Notes: generated from the letters alone by a model not told the origin. A stretch of 64,000 bases of DNA from Nocardioidaceae bacterium (GCA_017744365.1 JAGIBL010000009.1:1-64000), one strand, 5' to 3'. Shown: positions 33,938-43,343, numbered from the stretch's first letter. Program-made: numbers and translations.

Positions 33938-35086
33938 TCACAGCGACCGGGCGATGAGCTCCTTCTGGATCTCGTTGGCGCCGCCGTAGATGGTCTGCGC
34001 CCGGGCATCGGCGTAGAGCCGGGCGATCGTGTACTCGGTCATGTAGCCGTAGCCTCCGTGCAGCTGCAGGCACTTGTCGATCACCCGGCACTGCACCTCG
34101 GTGAGCCACCACTTGCACATGCTCGAGGTCGGCAGGTCCAGGCCGGTGTCGAGGTGGGTGGCCATGCAGTCGTTGAGGAAGGTGCGGGCGACCTTGGCGA
34201 GCGTGGCGCACTCGGCGAGCTCGAACCGGACGTGCTGCAGGTCGAACAGCGGCGCCCCGAAGGCCTCGCGCTGCTTGACGTACTCGGTGGTGACCGCGAC
34301 GGCCAGCTCGGTGGCGGTGACCGCGGTGATGCCGATGATGAGCCGCTCCTGGGGCAGCTGGCCCATCATCATCGCGAAGCCCTCCCCCTCGGCGCCGAGC
34401 AGGTTCTCCGCAGGCACCAGCACGTCGTCGAAGAAGAGCTCGTTGGTGTCCGAGCCGTGCTGGCCGATCTTGTCCAGCGGGCGGCCGCGGGTGAACCCCT
34501 CCGCGCCCTCGGTCTCCACCACCAGCAGGGAGATCCCCTTCGCTCCCTTCGACGGGTCGGTCGAGCAGGCCACCACCACGAGGTCGGCGCTGCCGCCGTT
34601 GGTGATGAAGATCTTCGAGCCGTTGATCCGCCAGCCGTCCGCGGTCCGCTCGGCCCGGGTCCGGATCGCCTTGAGGTCCGACCCGGCCGACGGCTCGGTC
34701 ATCGCCAGCGCCCCGATCAGCTCGCCGGTCGCCATCCGCGGCAGCCAGCGGCGGCGCTGCTCCTCGGTGCCGTAGTGGTGGACGTAGTGCGCCACCACGC
34801 CGGTGTGCATCGCGTTGCCCCAGGAGCGGTCACCGTGCCGGGCGTAGGCCTCCTGGATGGTGGCCTGGTGCAGGAAGCTGCCCCCGCCGCCGCCGTACTC
34901 CTCGGGGATGCTGGCGCAGAGCAGGCCCAGCTCGCCGCAGCGCAGCCAGAAGTCCCGCTCCACGTGCCGCTGCGCCTCCCACCGCTCCCGATGAGCCGGC
35001 ACCTCGCGGTCGAAGAACGCGGTGGCCATCGCGAACAGGTCGACGGCCTCGCCGGTCATCCACGGCCGGGGCGTCGCGTCCATCAT
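33938..35086 (-). CDS. Acyl-CoA dehydrogenase family protein
   Basis: 382 aa from ATG 35086, behind GGGGAGG. FAD-pocket motifs ALAMTEPSAGSDLKAIRTRA and WRINGSKIFITNGGSADLVVV, and interface CLQLHGGYGYMTEYTIARLYADARAQ are complete. At the C-terminus YGGANEIQ has Gly where many members have the catalytic Glu, so the base must come from elsewhere, as in some FadE subgroups. It follows the thiolase gene by 13 bases in the minus operon led by the crotonase at 36891-37691. Confidence 0.9.
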   Translation of the reverse strand: MMDATPRPWMTGEAVDLFAMATAFFDREVPAHRERWEAQRHVERDFWLRCGELGLLCASIPEEYGGGGGSFLHQATIQEAYARHGDRSWGNAMHTGVVAHYVHHYGTEEQRRRWLPRMATGELIGALAMTEPSAGSDLKAIRTRAERTADGWRINGSKIFITNGGSADLVVVACSTDPSKGAKGISLLVVETEGAEGFTRGRPLDKIGQHGSDTNELFFDDVLVPAENLLGAEGEGFAMMMGQLPQERLIIGITAVTATELAVAVTTEYVKQREAFGAPLFDLQHVRFELAECATLAKVARTFLNDCMATHLDTGLDLPTSSMCKWWLTEVQCRVIDKCLQLHGGYGYMTEYTIARLYADARAQTIYGGANEIQKELIARSL

Positions 35087-35099
35087 CCTCTGCCTCCCC

Positions 35100-36242
35100 T
35101 CAGCACCGCTCGAGGACGGAGGCCGTGCCGAGCCCGCCACCGCAGCACATGGTGACCAGGGCATAGCGGCTCCCGGTGCGCTCCAGCTCGTGGACGGCCT
35201 TGGTGACCAGGACCGTGCCGGTGGCGCCGAGCGGGTGGCCGAGCGCGATCGCGCCGCCGTTGACGTTGACCCGGTCCAGGTCGGCGCCGTGCTCCTTGAC
35301 CCAGGCGAGCACGACCGCGGCGAAGGCCTCGTTGATCTCGACCAGGTCGATGTCGCCGAGCGCCAGACCGGTCCGCTCCAGGATCGCCGTGGTCGCCGGG
35401 ATCGGGCCGGTCAGCATCAGCTCCGGGTCCGACCCGACCAGCACCGAGTCGACCAGCCGGGCCCGCGGGCGCAGCCCGAGCGCGTCCGCGCGCTCCCGGC
35501 TCATCAGCAGCACCGCGCTCGCCCCGTCGGAGACCTGCGAGGAGCTGCCCGCGGTGTGCAGGCTGGCCGGCACCCGGTCGGGCTGGTTGAGCCGCAGCCC
35601 GGCCAGCCCCTCGCGGGTGGTCGGGCGCAGGCCCTCGTCCCGCTCCACACCCCCGACCGGGACCAGCTGGCCGGCGAACCGGTCCTCGGCCCAGGCGCGG
35701 GCGGCCCGGTCCTGGGAGGACTTGGCGAACTCGTCCAGCTCGTCGCGGCTCAGCTCCCAGCGCTCGGCGATCCGGTCGGCGGCCTCGAACTGGATCACCG
35801 GCTCGTACACCTCGGCGTACCGGCCTCCCCGCGGGTGCCCGTGCGGCCCGTCGGGGGGCATGTTGCTGCCCAGCGGGACCCGGCTCATCACCTCGACGCC
35901 GCAGGCGATCACCACCTCGGCGAGGCCGCCCGCGATCTGCGCGTGCGCCATCAGCTGGGCCTCCTGCGAGGAGCCGCACTGGGCGTTGACGGTCACGGCC
36001 GGCACCTCCAGCGGGAGGCCGGCGGTCAGCCAGGCGTTGCGGGTGACGTTCGCGGCCTGCATGCCCAGCTGACCCACGCAGCCGCCGATCACGTGGTCGA
36101 CCTCGGCACCGGTCAGGGCGTTGCGGTCCAGCAGTCCGCGGAGCACGTCGCCGAGCAGCTCGTTGGCGTGCTGCCCGGACAGGCCGCCGTTCCGCTTGCC
36201 GATCGGGGACCGGACCGCGTCGACGACGACCACCTCACGCAT
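35100..36242 (-). CDS. Acetyl-CoA C-acyltransferase (thiolase), second copy
   Basis: 380 aa from ATG 36242. Catalytic residues are in VNAQCGSSQEAQL, VEINEAFAAVVL, LGHPLGATGTVL and TMCCGGGLGTA. The TMCCGGGLG C-terminus is the classical one, unlike the TMCEGGGQA of the other thiolase, so the two are probably for different chain lengths or substrates. It overlaps the nitroreductase stop by 8 bases. Confidence 0.92.
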   Translation of the reverse strand: MREVVVVDAVRSPIGKRNGGLSGQHANELLGDVLRGLLDRNALTGAEVDHVIGGCVGQLGMQAANVTRNAWLTAGLPLEVPAVTVNAQCGSSQEAQLMAHAQIAGGLAEVVIACGVEVMSRVPLGSNMPPDGPHGHPRGGRYAEVYEPVIQFEAADRIAERWELSRDELDEFAKSSQDRAARAWAEDRFAGQLVPVGGVERDEGLRPTTREGLAGLRLNQPDRVPASLHTAGSSSQVSDGASAVLLMSRERADALGLRPRARLVDSVLVGSDPELMLTGPIPATTAILERTGLALGDIDLVEINEAFAAVVLAWVKEHGADLDRVNVNGGAIALGHPLGATGTVLVTKAVHELERTGSRYALVTMCCGGGLGTASVLERC

Positions 36243-36894
36243 CGTCGCTCCAGCGGTTCCAGCGGACGATCTCCTCGACCGGCGGGCGCCGGGCGGGCTT
36301 GAACTCGTCACCCACGGTGTAGGCGACCGGCAGCAGCGCGATCGGCGTGCTCTCGTGGGGCAGGCCGAGCAGGTCGCGGTAGCGCGGCTCGAGCCGGGAG
36401 CCGAACGGCGTGGTCAGCGCCGAGCCCATCCCACGCGAGCGCAGCGCGAGCTGGAAGCTCCAGATGGCCGGGAAGATCGAGCCGTAGAACGCCACCGGCG
36501 GCGTCGGCCGGGGCGCGTCGGTGCGCTCGGCCAGCCAGGGCACCAGCAGCACCGGCACCCGGGCGAGCACCTCGGTCAGGTGCATCGCGCTGTCCAGTAC
36601 GCGCAGGGTCTGCGGGTCCTCGGTCCGGGCACGCCGCCGCTGGATCCGCGGCACCGTCTCCTCGGCGTACAGCGCGGCGACGCCCTCACGCACCTGCGGG
36701 TCGTCGACGACCAGCCAGCGCCACATCTGCCGGTTGCTGGCGGTCGGGGCCTGGATCGCCAGGCGCAGGCAGTCCAGCACGACCTCCCGCTCGACCGGGC
36801 GCTCGAGGTCGAGCCGCCGGCGTACGGACCGGGTGGTGCTGAGCACGTAGTCGGTCGCCGCGGGGTCCAGCCTCGGGTCGAGTCGGTCGTTCAT
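36235..36894 (-). CDS. Nitroreductase family FMN oxidoreductase
   Basis: 219 aa. It carries the FMN-phosphate arginines in STTRSVRRRLDLERPV, the NRQMW segment in APTASNRQMWRWLVVDD, and RSRGMGSALTTPFG near the C-terminus. Members reduce nitro groups, quinones, enones or act as flavin-dependent dehalogenases. It is unusual inside a beta-oxidation operon, where it may reduce an unsaturated or enone intermediate (inference). It overlaps both neighbours, so it is a genuine operon member. Confidence 0.88.
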   Translation of the reverse strand: MNDRLDPRLDPAATDYVLSTTRSVRRRLDLERPVEREVVLDCLRLAIQAPTASNRQMWRWLVVDDPQVREGVAALYAEETVPRIQRRRARTEDPQTLRVLDSAMHLTEVLARVPVLLVPWLAERTDAPRPTPPVAFYGSIFPAIWSFQLALRSRGMGSALTTPFGSRLEPRYRDLLGLPHESTPIALLPVAYTVGDEFKPARRPPVEEIVRWNRWSDDA

Positions 36895-37691
36895 GCCTCG
36901 CGCACCGCTTCCCGGTCGGACTTGTCCAGGAACTGCGCCACCTGGGTCTTGATGTCGTCGGTGCCGAAGGACTCGTACTCCGCGGCGAGCGCGAAGGGGA
37001 GCACCGAGGTGGCCGAGTCGAGCAGGTGCAGGTTGAGGGCGCGCTTGGTGTCACGCGCGGCCTGGGCCGGCAGCGCCGAGAAGCGGAGCGCGAACTCCTT
37101 CGCGGTCGCCAGCACGTCCGCGCCGGGCACGACCCGGTTGCACAGGCCCATCCGGAGCGCGTCGGCGGCCGGGATCCGGTCGCCGAGCAGGATGTACTCC
37201 TTCGCGGTGAGCATGCTGGTCATCCAGGGCCAGGTGACCGCGCCGCCGTCGCCGGCGACGAGCCCGATCTTCACGTGGGGATCGCTCATGAAGGCATCGT
37301 CCGCCATCACCACGAAGTCCGACATCGACGCCAGGCTGCAACCGAGCCCGACGGCCGGCCCGTTGACCGCCGCCACCACCGGGAGCTCGCAGGCCAGCAT
37401 GGCCCGGACCAGCCGCTCGCCCTCCCGGATGTCCCGGCGCCGGGCGGTGATGTCGTGGTGGTTGCGGATGAAGTTCGGCACGTAGCCGCCGGCACTGAAG
37501 GTGCGGCCGGCACCGGTGATGACGACCGCGCGCGCCTCCTCGTCGTCGACGAGGAGGTCCCAGACCCGGCGCAGCGCCTCGTGCAGGTGGTCGTCGACCG
37601 CGTTGAGCTCCTCGGGCCGGTTCAGCGTGACGATCCGCAGCGGGCCCTCCTCCTCCACCAGCAGCGACGGCGCCAGGCGCGAGTAGTCCAT
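36891..37691 (-). CDS. Crotonase-family protein with non-canonical active site
   Basis: 266 aa from ATG 37691 with GAGGAGG upstream. The crotonase core is clear (VVITGAGRTFSAGGYV oxyanion loop, AVNGPAVGLGCSLASMSDFVVMADDA). The two hydratase glutamates are missing: the first position is in GCSLAS, and the second region reads DPHVKIGLVAGDGG, with Asp in a DGG. Such DGG forms include isomerases, decarboxylases and C-C hydrolases rather than hydratases. It heads the minus operon and is divergent from another crotonase across operator copy B. Confidence 0.88.
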   Translation of the reverse strand: MDYSRLAPSLLVEEEGPLRIVTLNRPEELNAVDDHLHEALRRVWDLLVDDEEARAVVITGAGRTFSAGGYVPNFIRNHHDITARRRDIREGERLVRAMLACELPVVAAVNGPAVGLGCSLASMSDFVVMADDAFMSDPHVKIGLVAGDGGAVTWPWMTSMLTAKEYILLGDRIPAADALRMGLCNRVVPGADVLATAKEFALRFSALPAQAARDTKRALNLHLLDSATSVLPFALAAEYESFGTDDIKTQVAQFLDKSDREAVREA

Positions 37692-37711
37692 GTCATGCCT
37701 CCTCAGAAAAA

Positions 37712-37729
37712 ACCTACGTGGTAGTATGT
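37712..37729 (+). promoter_or_regulatory. Shared operator/promoter element, copy B (divergent promoter)
   Basis: ACCTACGTGGTAGTATGT on the plus strand with TAGTAT 41 bases ahead of the crotonase at 37769. It also lies 20 bases before the minus-strand crotonase gene, so one bound repressor could control both operons. Confidence 0.8.
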
Positions 37730-37768
37730 CGCGGACAACCTGACCGCGCAACCACCTGGAGTAGAAAC

Positions 37769-38551
37769 GTGGCCGACCTCGAGTACACCGTGCGGGACGG
37801 GATCGCGACGATCCTGCTCAACCGCCCGCGGGTGAAGAACGCCTTCACCTTCCCGATGATCGAGAGCTGGGCCCAGGCCCTGCGGGCCGCGGCCGCCGAC
37901 GACGACGTCCGGGTGGTCGTGGTCACCGGCGCCGGCGACGCTTTCTGCGCCGGCATCGACCTGGACGCGTTCGCCGCGGAGGCGACCGGTCCGCTCGCGG
38001 TCAAGTCGCTCCTCGCCGACCGGATCCACCAGGTCGCGCGCGCGGTGGAGGACCTGGACAAGCCCCTGGTGGCGGCCGTCAACGGCACCGCCGTCGGCGC
38101 CGGCATGGACATGGCACTGATGTGCGACGTACGGCTGCTGGCGTCCTCGGCCCGGATGTCCGAGGGCTACATCCGGATCGGCCTGGTCCCCGGCGACGGC
38201 GGCTGCTACTACCTGCCCCGGATCGTCGGGATGGGCAAGGCCCTGGAGCTGATGTGGACCGGCGACTTCGTGGACGCCGAGGAGGCGCGCCGCCTCGGCA
38301 TCGCCAACCACGTGTACGACGACGACCGCTTCGCCGAGGAGGTGCAGGCGTTCGCGAGCCGGCTCGCCGCCCAGCCGCCGATCACCCTGCGGATGATCAA
38401 GCGGGCGGCGTACCAGTCCGCCGGCACCGACGCCCGGACGGCGCTCGACCTGATCTCCTCGCACATGGCGGTGGTACACAGCACCCAGGACGCGGCCGAG
38501 GCGATGGCCGCGTTCCGCGAGCGCCGTACGCCGGTCTTCGGAGGCCGCTGA
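37769..38551 (+). CDS. Crotonase-family protein (possible isomerase or hydrolase)
   Basis: 260 aa from GTG 37769 after CTGGAG. The oxyanion loop VVTGAGDAFCAGIDLDAF and the second loop AVNGTAVGAGMDMALMCDVRLL are normal for the fold, but MDM replaces the first catalytic glutamate context. The second reads MSEGYIRIGLVPGDGG. It shares the DGG element with the divergent crotonase. It opens a five-gene plus-strand operon of three crotonases and two acyl-CoA dehydrogenases. Confidence 0.88.
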   Translation: MADLEYTVRDGIATILLNRPRVKNAFTFPMIESWAQALRAAAADDDVRVVVVTGAGDAFCAGIDLDAFAAEATGPLAVKSLLADRIHQVARAVEDLDKPLVAAVNGTAVGAGMDMALMCDVRLLASSARMSEGYIRIGLVPGDGGCYYLPRIVGMGKALELMWTGDFVDAEEARRLGIANHVYDDDRFAEEVQAFASRLAAQPPITLRMIKRAAYQSAGTDARTALDLISSHMAVVHSTQDAAEAMAAFRERRTPVFGGR

Positions 38552-39336
38552 TGAGCGACGACGCGATCCTGCTCGACCGCGACGGCGGCACCGCCCGGGT
38601 GACCCTCAACCGGCCGGACCGCAAGAACGCCCTCGACCCGGCCGGCTGGCGGCTGCTCCGCGACACCCTCGAGGACCTGGCCACCGACGACGAGGTCCGG
38701 GCGGTCGTGCTGACCGGAGCCGGCGGCGCCTTCTGCTCCGGGTCCGACCTCGGCGGCTCGTCCGGCGAGCACCCGCTGACCAAGATGCGCCGGCTCGACC
38801 GGGTCGCCGTCACCGTGCACGAGTTCCCCAAGCCGCTGATCGCCCAGGTGGACGGGGTCGCCGTCGGCGCGGGCGCCAGCCTCGCCCTCGCCAGCGACTT
38901 CGTGGTCGCCTCGACGGGCGCGCGCTTCGGCCAGCTGTTCGCGCGCCGCGGGCTCTCCGTGGACTTCGGCGGCTCCTGGCTGCTCCCCCGGCTGGTCGGC
39001 CTGCACCAGGCCAAGCGGCTGCTGATGCTCGCCGAGATGATCGGCGCCGAGGAGGCGCACGCCCTCGGCCTGGTCACCTGGGTGAAGCCGGCCGACGAGC
39101 TGGCGGACTTCGTCACGGACCTGGCCGGCCGGCTCGCCGCGCTGCCCCCGGTCGCCCTGGCGCAGTCCAAGGCGCTGCTGCACCAGGGAGCGACCCAGAC
39201 GCTGCGTGAGGCGCTCGACAACGAGGCCCGCGCGCAGGCGGTCAACCTGGCCACCGAGGACGCCCCGATCGCCTACCGCGCGTTCCGCGACAAGGTGACC
39301 GACCCGGCGTACACGGGCCGCTGGGCCGTGCGCTGA
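38551..39336 (+). CDS. Crotonase-family protein
   Basis: 261 aa; TGATG junction with the preceding gene. The fold is shown by VVLTGAGGAFCSGSDLGG and QVDGVAVGAGASLALASDFVVAS. Neither hydratase glutamate is present: SLALAS stands in the first place, and LFARRGLSVDFGGSWLLPRL in the second. The VDFGG element differs from the DGG of its neighbour, so the two adjacent crotonases probably catalyse different steps. Confidence 0.87.
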   Translation: MSDDAILLDRDGGTARVTLNRPDRKNALDPAGWRLLRDTLEDLATDDEVRAVVLTGAGGAFCSGSDLGGSSGEHPLTKMRRLDRVAVTVHEFPKPLIAQVDGVAVGAGASLALASDFVVASTGARFGQLFARRGLSVDFGGSWLLPRLVGLHQAKRLLMLAEMIGAEEAHALGLVTWVKPADELADFVTDLAGRLAALPPVALAQSKALLHQGATQTLREALDNEARAQAVNLATEDAPIAYRAFRDKVTDPAYTGRWAVR

Positions 39337-39359
39337 CGACGACAGAGAGGCAGCACCCG

Positions 39360-40502
39360 ATGGACCTGTGGAACCTGCGGCCGGTGACGCTGCCGGCCGA
39401 GCTGGAGGGGCTGCGGCAGGAGGTCCGCGCCTTCCTCGACGAGGAGCTGGCCGCGGGCCGGTTCAGCACGCACTGCGACCAGTGGCTGGGCGGCTGGGAC
39501 GCCGCGTTCAGCCGCCGCCTGGGCGAGCGCGGGTGGATCGGGATGGCCTTCCCCGCCCGGTACGGCGGCCGCGCGGCCGGCGCGCTGGCCCGGTTCGTCG
39601 TCACCGAGGAGCTGCTGGCCGCGGGCGCCCCGGTGGCCGCGCACTGGATCGCCGACCGGCAGTCCGGCCCGGGGCTGCTCCGGTTCGGCACCGAGGAGCA
39701 GAAGCAGACCTACCTGCCCGGCATCGCTCGTGGCGAGCGGTTCTTCGCCGTCGGGCTCAGCGAGCCGGACACCGGCTCCGACCTGGCCTCGGTACGAACC
39801 CGGGCGACCCGGGTCGACGCCGGCTGGCGGATCAGCGGGACCAAGGTGTGGACCAGCGGCGCGCACCTCGCGCACACCCTGGTCGTGCTCGCCCGGACGG
39901 CCCCGCTCGCCGACGGCGACCGGCACGCCGGGCTCGGCCAGTTCATCATCGACCTGCCCCACCCGGCCGTGCACATCCGGCCGATCCGGCTGCTCACGGG
40001 TGAGCACCACTTCAACGAGGTCGTCCTCGACGACGTCCTGGTCGCCGACGACCGGGTCCTCGGCGAGCCCGGCGACGGCTGGCACCAGGTGACCAGCGAG
40101 CTCGCGATGGAGCGCAGCGGCCCCGAGCGGATCCTGTCCACCTTCCCGCTGCTCGCGGCAGCCGTCCCCTCGCTCGGTCCCGGGGGCGCGAGCGCGCTCG
40201 GCGGCACGGTGGCCCGGCTGTGGGCGCTGCGCCAGCTCTCCCTCGCCGTCGCCGGGCGCCTCGAGGCCGGGGTCGCGCCGGCGGTCGAGGCCGCCGCGGT
40301 CAAGGACCTCGGCACCCGTTTCGAGAGCACCGTCATCGACCTGGTCCGCACCCTGGTCCGGGTCGAGCCGGACCCCGGCGCCACCGACGAAGTGACCCGG
40401 ATGCTGGCCGAGTCGGTGCTGCACAGCCCCGGATTCACCTTGCGGGGCGGGACCAACGAGATCCTGCGCGGCGTGGTCGCGCGCGAGCTGGGGGTGCGAT
40501 GA
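39360..40502 (+). CDS. Acyl-CoA dehydrogenase family protein, first of a pair
   Basis: 380 aa. FAD and substrate elements: VGLSEPDTGSDLASVRTRATR, WRISGTKVWTSGAHLAHTLVV, and C-terminal FTLRGGTNEILRGVVAREL, where Gly precedes Gly-Thr instead of the catalytic Glu. It shares ATGA with a shorter second dehydrogenase gene. Adjacent long/short pairs are known to form alpha2beta2 acyl-CoA dehydrogenases in steroid catabolism of actinobacteria (family knowledge). The pair probably forms one enzyme. Confidence 0.9.
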   Translation: MDLWNLRPVTLPAELEGLRQEVRAFLDEELAAGRFSTHCDQWLGGWDAAFSRRLGERGWIGMAFPARYGGRAAGALARFVVTEELLAAGAPVAAHWIADRQSGPGLLRFGTEEQKQTYLPGIARGERFFAVGLSEPDTGSDLASVRTRATRVDAGWRISGTKVWTSGAHLAHTLVVLARTAPLADGDRHAGLGQFIIDLPHPAVHIRPIRLLTGEHHFNEVVLDDVLVADDRVLGEPGDGWHQVTSELAMERSGPERILSTFPLLAAAVPSLGPGGASALGGTVARLWALRQLSLAVAGRLEAGVAPAVEAAAVKDLGTRFESTVIDLVRTLVRVEPDPGATDEVTRMLAESVLHSPGFTLRGGTNEILRGVVARELGVR

Positions 40503-41524
40503 ACGACATCATCGAGGCGCTGGAGTCCAGCGTCCGGGCAGCCTGCGCGAAGCACGCCGCTGAGGCGACGTGGAACGCGCCGCTGTGGACCGCGCTGGAG
40601 GAGATCGGCGTGACCACCCTCGCGGTCCTCGAGGACCGGGGCGGCAGCGGCGGCGACGTGGCCACCGCCGTCGCGGTGCTGGAGACGCTCGGCGAGCACG
40701 CCGCCGCGGTACCGGTCGCCGAGACCGCGCTGCTGGCCGGCTGGCTGCTCGCGACCGCCGGCGCACCGGTCCCCGCGGGCCCGCTGACGGCCGCGGTGGC
40801 CGACCGGCTCGAGCTCACCCCCGGCGCCGACGACGTGCACGTGACCGGCACGGTTCCGCGGGTGCCGTGGGCCCGGTGCGCCGAGCACCTGGTCCTGCTG
40901 GCCGGTGAGCAGGTGCTGCTGCTGCGCCGCGACGAGGTCGCCGTCCGGGAAGGAAGGAACCTGGCCGGCGAGCCGCGCGACGACGTCGTGCTGGACACCA
41001 CGCTCCCCACCGACCGGGTGCTCGAAGCCGTGCCGGGGCTGGCCACTGGCCTGGGCCGGCGCGCCGCCCTCGCGCGGTCCGCGCTGATCGCCGGCGCCGC
41101 GCGCCGGGCGCTGGAGCTGAGCATCACCTACGCCGGCGAGCGCGAGCAGTTCGGCCGCCCGATCGGCCGGTTCCAGGCCGTGCAGCAGCACCTGGCCACG
41201 ATGGCCGGCGAGGTGCTCCTCGCGAAGGTCGCCGTCGAGGCTGCCGCCGTGGCGCTCGACCAGGGCAGCGGCGACGAGGTCGCGGTCGCCGCGGCCAAGA
41301 CCGTCGCCAGCCAGGCCGCCGGCGTGGTCGCCACACTGGCGCACCAGATCCACGGCGCCCTCGGCTACACCGAGGAGCACCCGCTGCGGCTCAGCAGCAC
41401 CCGGCTCTGGGCCTGGCGCGACGAGGCCGGCAACGAGGCGGCCTGGTCGGCGTCGCTCGGCGGGACCGTGCTTGCCGCAGGACCGGACGAGCTCTGGCCC
41501 TTGGTGACCGGGGGCACGCGATGA
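40499..41524 (+). CDS. Acyl-CoA dehydrogenase-like protein, short partner subunit
   Basis: 341 aa. The N-terminal domain is reduced and the usual middle-domain FAD loops are not recognisable. The C-terminal helical domain is intact (TYAGEREQFGRPIGRFQAVQQHLATMAGEVLLAK, then HQIHGALGYTEEHPL). This is the look of the beta subunit in heteromeric FadE enzymes. It overlaps its partner upstream and the crotonase downstream by 4 bases each. Confidence 0.88.
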   Translation: MNDIIEALESSVRAACAKHAAEATWNAPLWTALEEIGVTTLAVLEDRGGSGGDVATAVAVLETLGEHAAAVPVAETALLAGWLLATAGAPVPAGPLTAAVADRLELTPGADDVHVTGTVPRVPWARCAEHLVLLAGEQVLLLRRDEVAVREGRNLAGEPRDDVVLDTTLPTDRVLEAVPGLATGLGRRAALARSALIAGAARRALELSITYAGEREQFGRPIGRFQAVQQHLATMAGEVLLAKVAVEAAAVALDQGSGDEVAVAAAKTVASQAAGVVATLAHQIHGALGYTEEHPLRLSSTRLWAWRDEAGNEAAWSASLGGTVLAAGPDELWPLVTGGTR

Positions 41525-42285
41525 GCAGCGTGCGGTTCGAGGCCGGATCCGACGGGGTCGCGGTCATCACCATCGACCGGCCCGACGCGCGCAACGCGGT
41601 GAACCTGGAGGTCGCGCACGGCATCGCCGCGGCCGTCGACGAGCTCGAGGAGAGCGACGACCTGAGCGTGGCCATCCTCACCGGGGCCGGCGGCACCTTC
41701 AGCGCGGGGCTGGACCTCAAGGCCTTCACCCGCGGCGAGATCCCGGTGCTGCCCGGCCGCGGGTTCGGTGGCCTCACCGACCGGCCGCCGGCCAAGCCGC
41801 TGATCGCGGCGGTCGAGGGCTGGGCACTGGCCGGCGGCTGCGAGCTCGCCCTCACCGCCGACCTGATCGTGGCCGCCCGCGACGCCCGGTTCGGCATCCC
41901 CGAGGTGCGCCGCGGCCTGGTCGCCGGTTCGGGCGGCCTTCTCCGGCTGCCCAAGGTGCTGCCCTACCACCTGGCCATGGAGCTCGCCCTCACCGGCGAG
42001 CCGCTCGCCGCCGAGACGGCGTACCGGCACGGCATGGTCAACGTGCTCACCGAGCCGGGCGAGGCGCTGGCCGGCGCCCGCGCCCTGGCCGCCCGGATCG
42101 CCGGCCACGGGCCGCTCGCGGTCCGGACCAGCAAGCAGATCGTCGCCCTCGCGGTCGGCCACACCGACGCCGAGGCGATGGCCGCTCAGCAGCCGCTGGT
42201 CGACCGGGTCGTCGGCTCCGCGGACGCGCTCGAGGGCGCCCGCGCCTTCGCCGAGAAGCGTCCCCCGGTCTGGACGGGCGCCTGA
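41521..42285 (+). CDS. Enoyl-CoA hydratase (canonical crotonase)
   Basis: 254 aa. Unlike its relatives in this island, both catalytic glutamates are present: GGCELALTADLIV and FGIPEVRRGLVAGSG. The oxyanion loop is ILTGAGGTFSAGLDLKAF. It is therefore the likely true hydratase of the plus-strand operon. It ends 17 bases from the convergent ABC permease gene; no clear terminator is visible between them. Confidence 0.92.
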   Translation: MSSVRFEAGSDGVAVITIDRPDARNAVNLEVAHGIAAAVDELEESDDLSVAILTGAGGTFSAGLDLKAFTRGEIPVLPGRGFGGLTDRPPAKPLIAAVEGWALAGGCELALTADLIVAARDARFGIPEVRRGLVAGSGGLLRLPKVLPYHLAMELALTGEPLAAETAYRHGMVNVLTEPGEALAGARALAARIAGHGPLAVRTSKQIVALAVGHTDAEAMAAQQPLVDRVVGSADALEGARAFAEKRPPVWTGA

Positions 42286-42302
42286 GACCAGCGCTTCTCA
42301 AC

Positions 42303-43343
42303 TCAGCGCGACCGTCGTCGCTCGCGCCGCGGCGCCCGCTTGGCACTCAGCACCGCCGCGCTCACCGCGGCCAGCAGCGCGAGACCGTTGAACATGTCGG
42401 TCACCCAGAGCTTGTTGCCCATCAGCTGCAGCCCCTTGACGCCGGTGGCCAGAAGCACGAGCGCGAGCACGGTGCCGCCCACGTTGAAACGGCCCGGCTT
42501 GATCTGGGTGGTGGCCAGGAAGCAGGCCGCGAAGCTGGGCAGCAGGTAGGCCGGACCGAGCGTCGGCGCGACGCTGCCGATCTTCGCGGTGACCAGGATC
42601 CCGGCGACCGAGGCGAGCAGCGAGCCGGCGATCAGCGAGCCGGCCACATAGCGGCCGGTGCGCACACCGGCCAGCCGGGAGGCGTCGGGGTTCGCGCCGA
42701 CGGCGAACGCACGCCGGCCCAGCGGGGTGTGCTCGAGCACGTACCAGACCAGCAGGCTCAGCCCGAGCGCGTACAGCGCGATCACCGGGAAGCCGAGCAC
42801 CTCGTGGTTGGCGAAGCTCTGGAACCCGGCCGGCACCGGCCCGACGAACTGGTAGTTCGAGAAGAGCCCGGTCAGTGCGAGCAGGACCGAGCTCATCCCG
42901 AGCGTGGCGATCAGGCTCTCCATGCCGACGACCGTCACCAGGATCGCGTTGACGGAGCCGACCGCGAGCCCGGCGAGCAAGGTGAGCAGCACCGCCAGCA
43001 CCGGGTTCACGTGGTGCTCGGCCATCAGCACGCTGCACACGATGGCGCTCATGCCGAGCGTCTGCGCCGCGGACAGGTCGAACTGCCCGACGGCAAGGGT
43101 GACCAGGAGGCCGAGCGCCAGGATCAGCGTGATCGACTGGTCGCCGGCGATGCTGGTCACGGTCGCGGTGGTCGGGAACGTGTCCGGGAGCCGGAGGGAG
43201 AAGAAGACGACGAAGCCGATCAGCAGCAGCACGCCGCTGTACGGCGCCAGCCGGGGACGCCGCCGGCTCAGGAGCCGGTCGTCCCGCACCTCGGTACCGG
43301 TCTCGCGTGGCTCGGCGGCGATGCTCTGGGAGTCGACGGTCAT
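42303..43343 (-). CDS. ABC transporter permease, ribose/AI-2 (RbsC) type
   Basis: 346 aa with about ten membrane segments. The family segment ILALGLLVTLAVGQFDLSAAQTLGMSAI and the conserved GVNPDASRLAGVRT-like loop (AVGANPDASRLAGVRTGRY) identify the BPD_transp_2/RbsC group. It is the last gene of the importer operon and overlaps the ATPase gene by 4 bases. The substrate is not deducible; see the binding protein. Confidence 0.9.
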   Translation of the reverse strand: MTVDSQSIAAEPRETGTEVRDDRLLSRRRPRLAPYSGVLLLIGFVVFFSLRLPDTFPTTATVTSIAGDQSITLILALGLLVTLAVGQFDLSAAQTLGMSAIVCSVLMAEHHVNPVLAVLLTLLAGLAVGSVNAILVTVVGMESLIATLGMSSVLLALTGLFSNYQFVGPVPAGFQSFANHEVLGFPVIALYALGLSLLVWYVLEHTPLGRRAFAVGANPDASRLAGVRTGRYVAGSLIAGSLLASVAGILVTAKIGSVAPTLGPAYLLPSFAACFLATTQIKPGRFNVGGTVLALVLLATGVKGLQLMGNKLWVTDMFNGLALLAAVSAAVLSAKRAPRRERRRSR

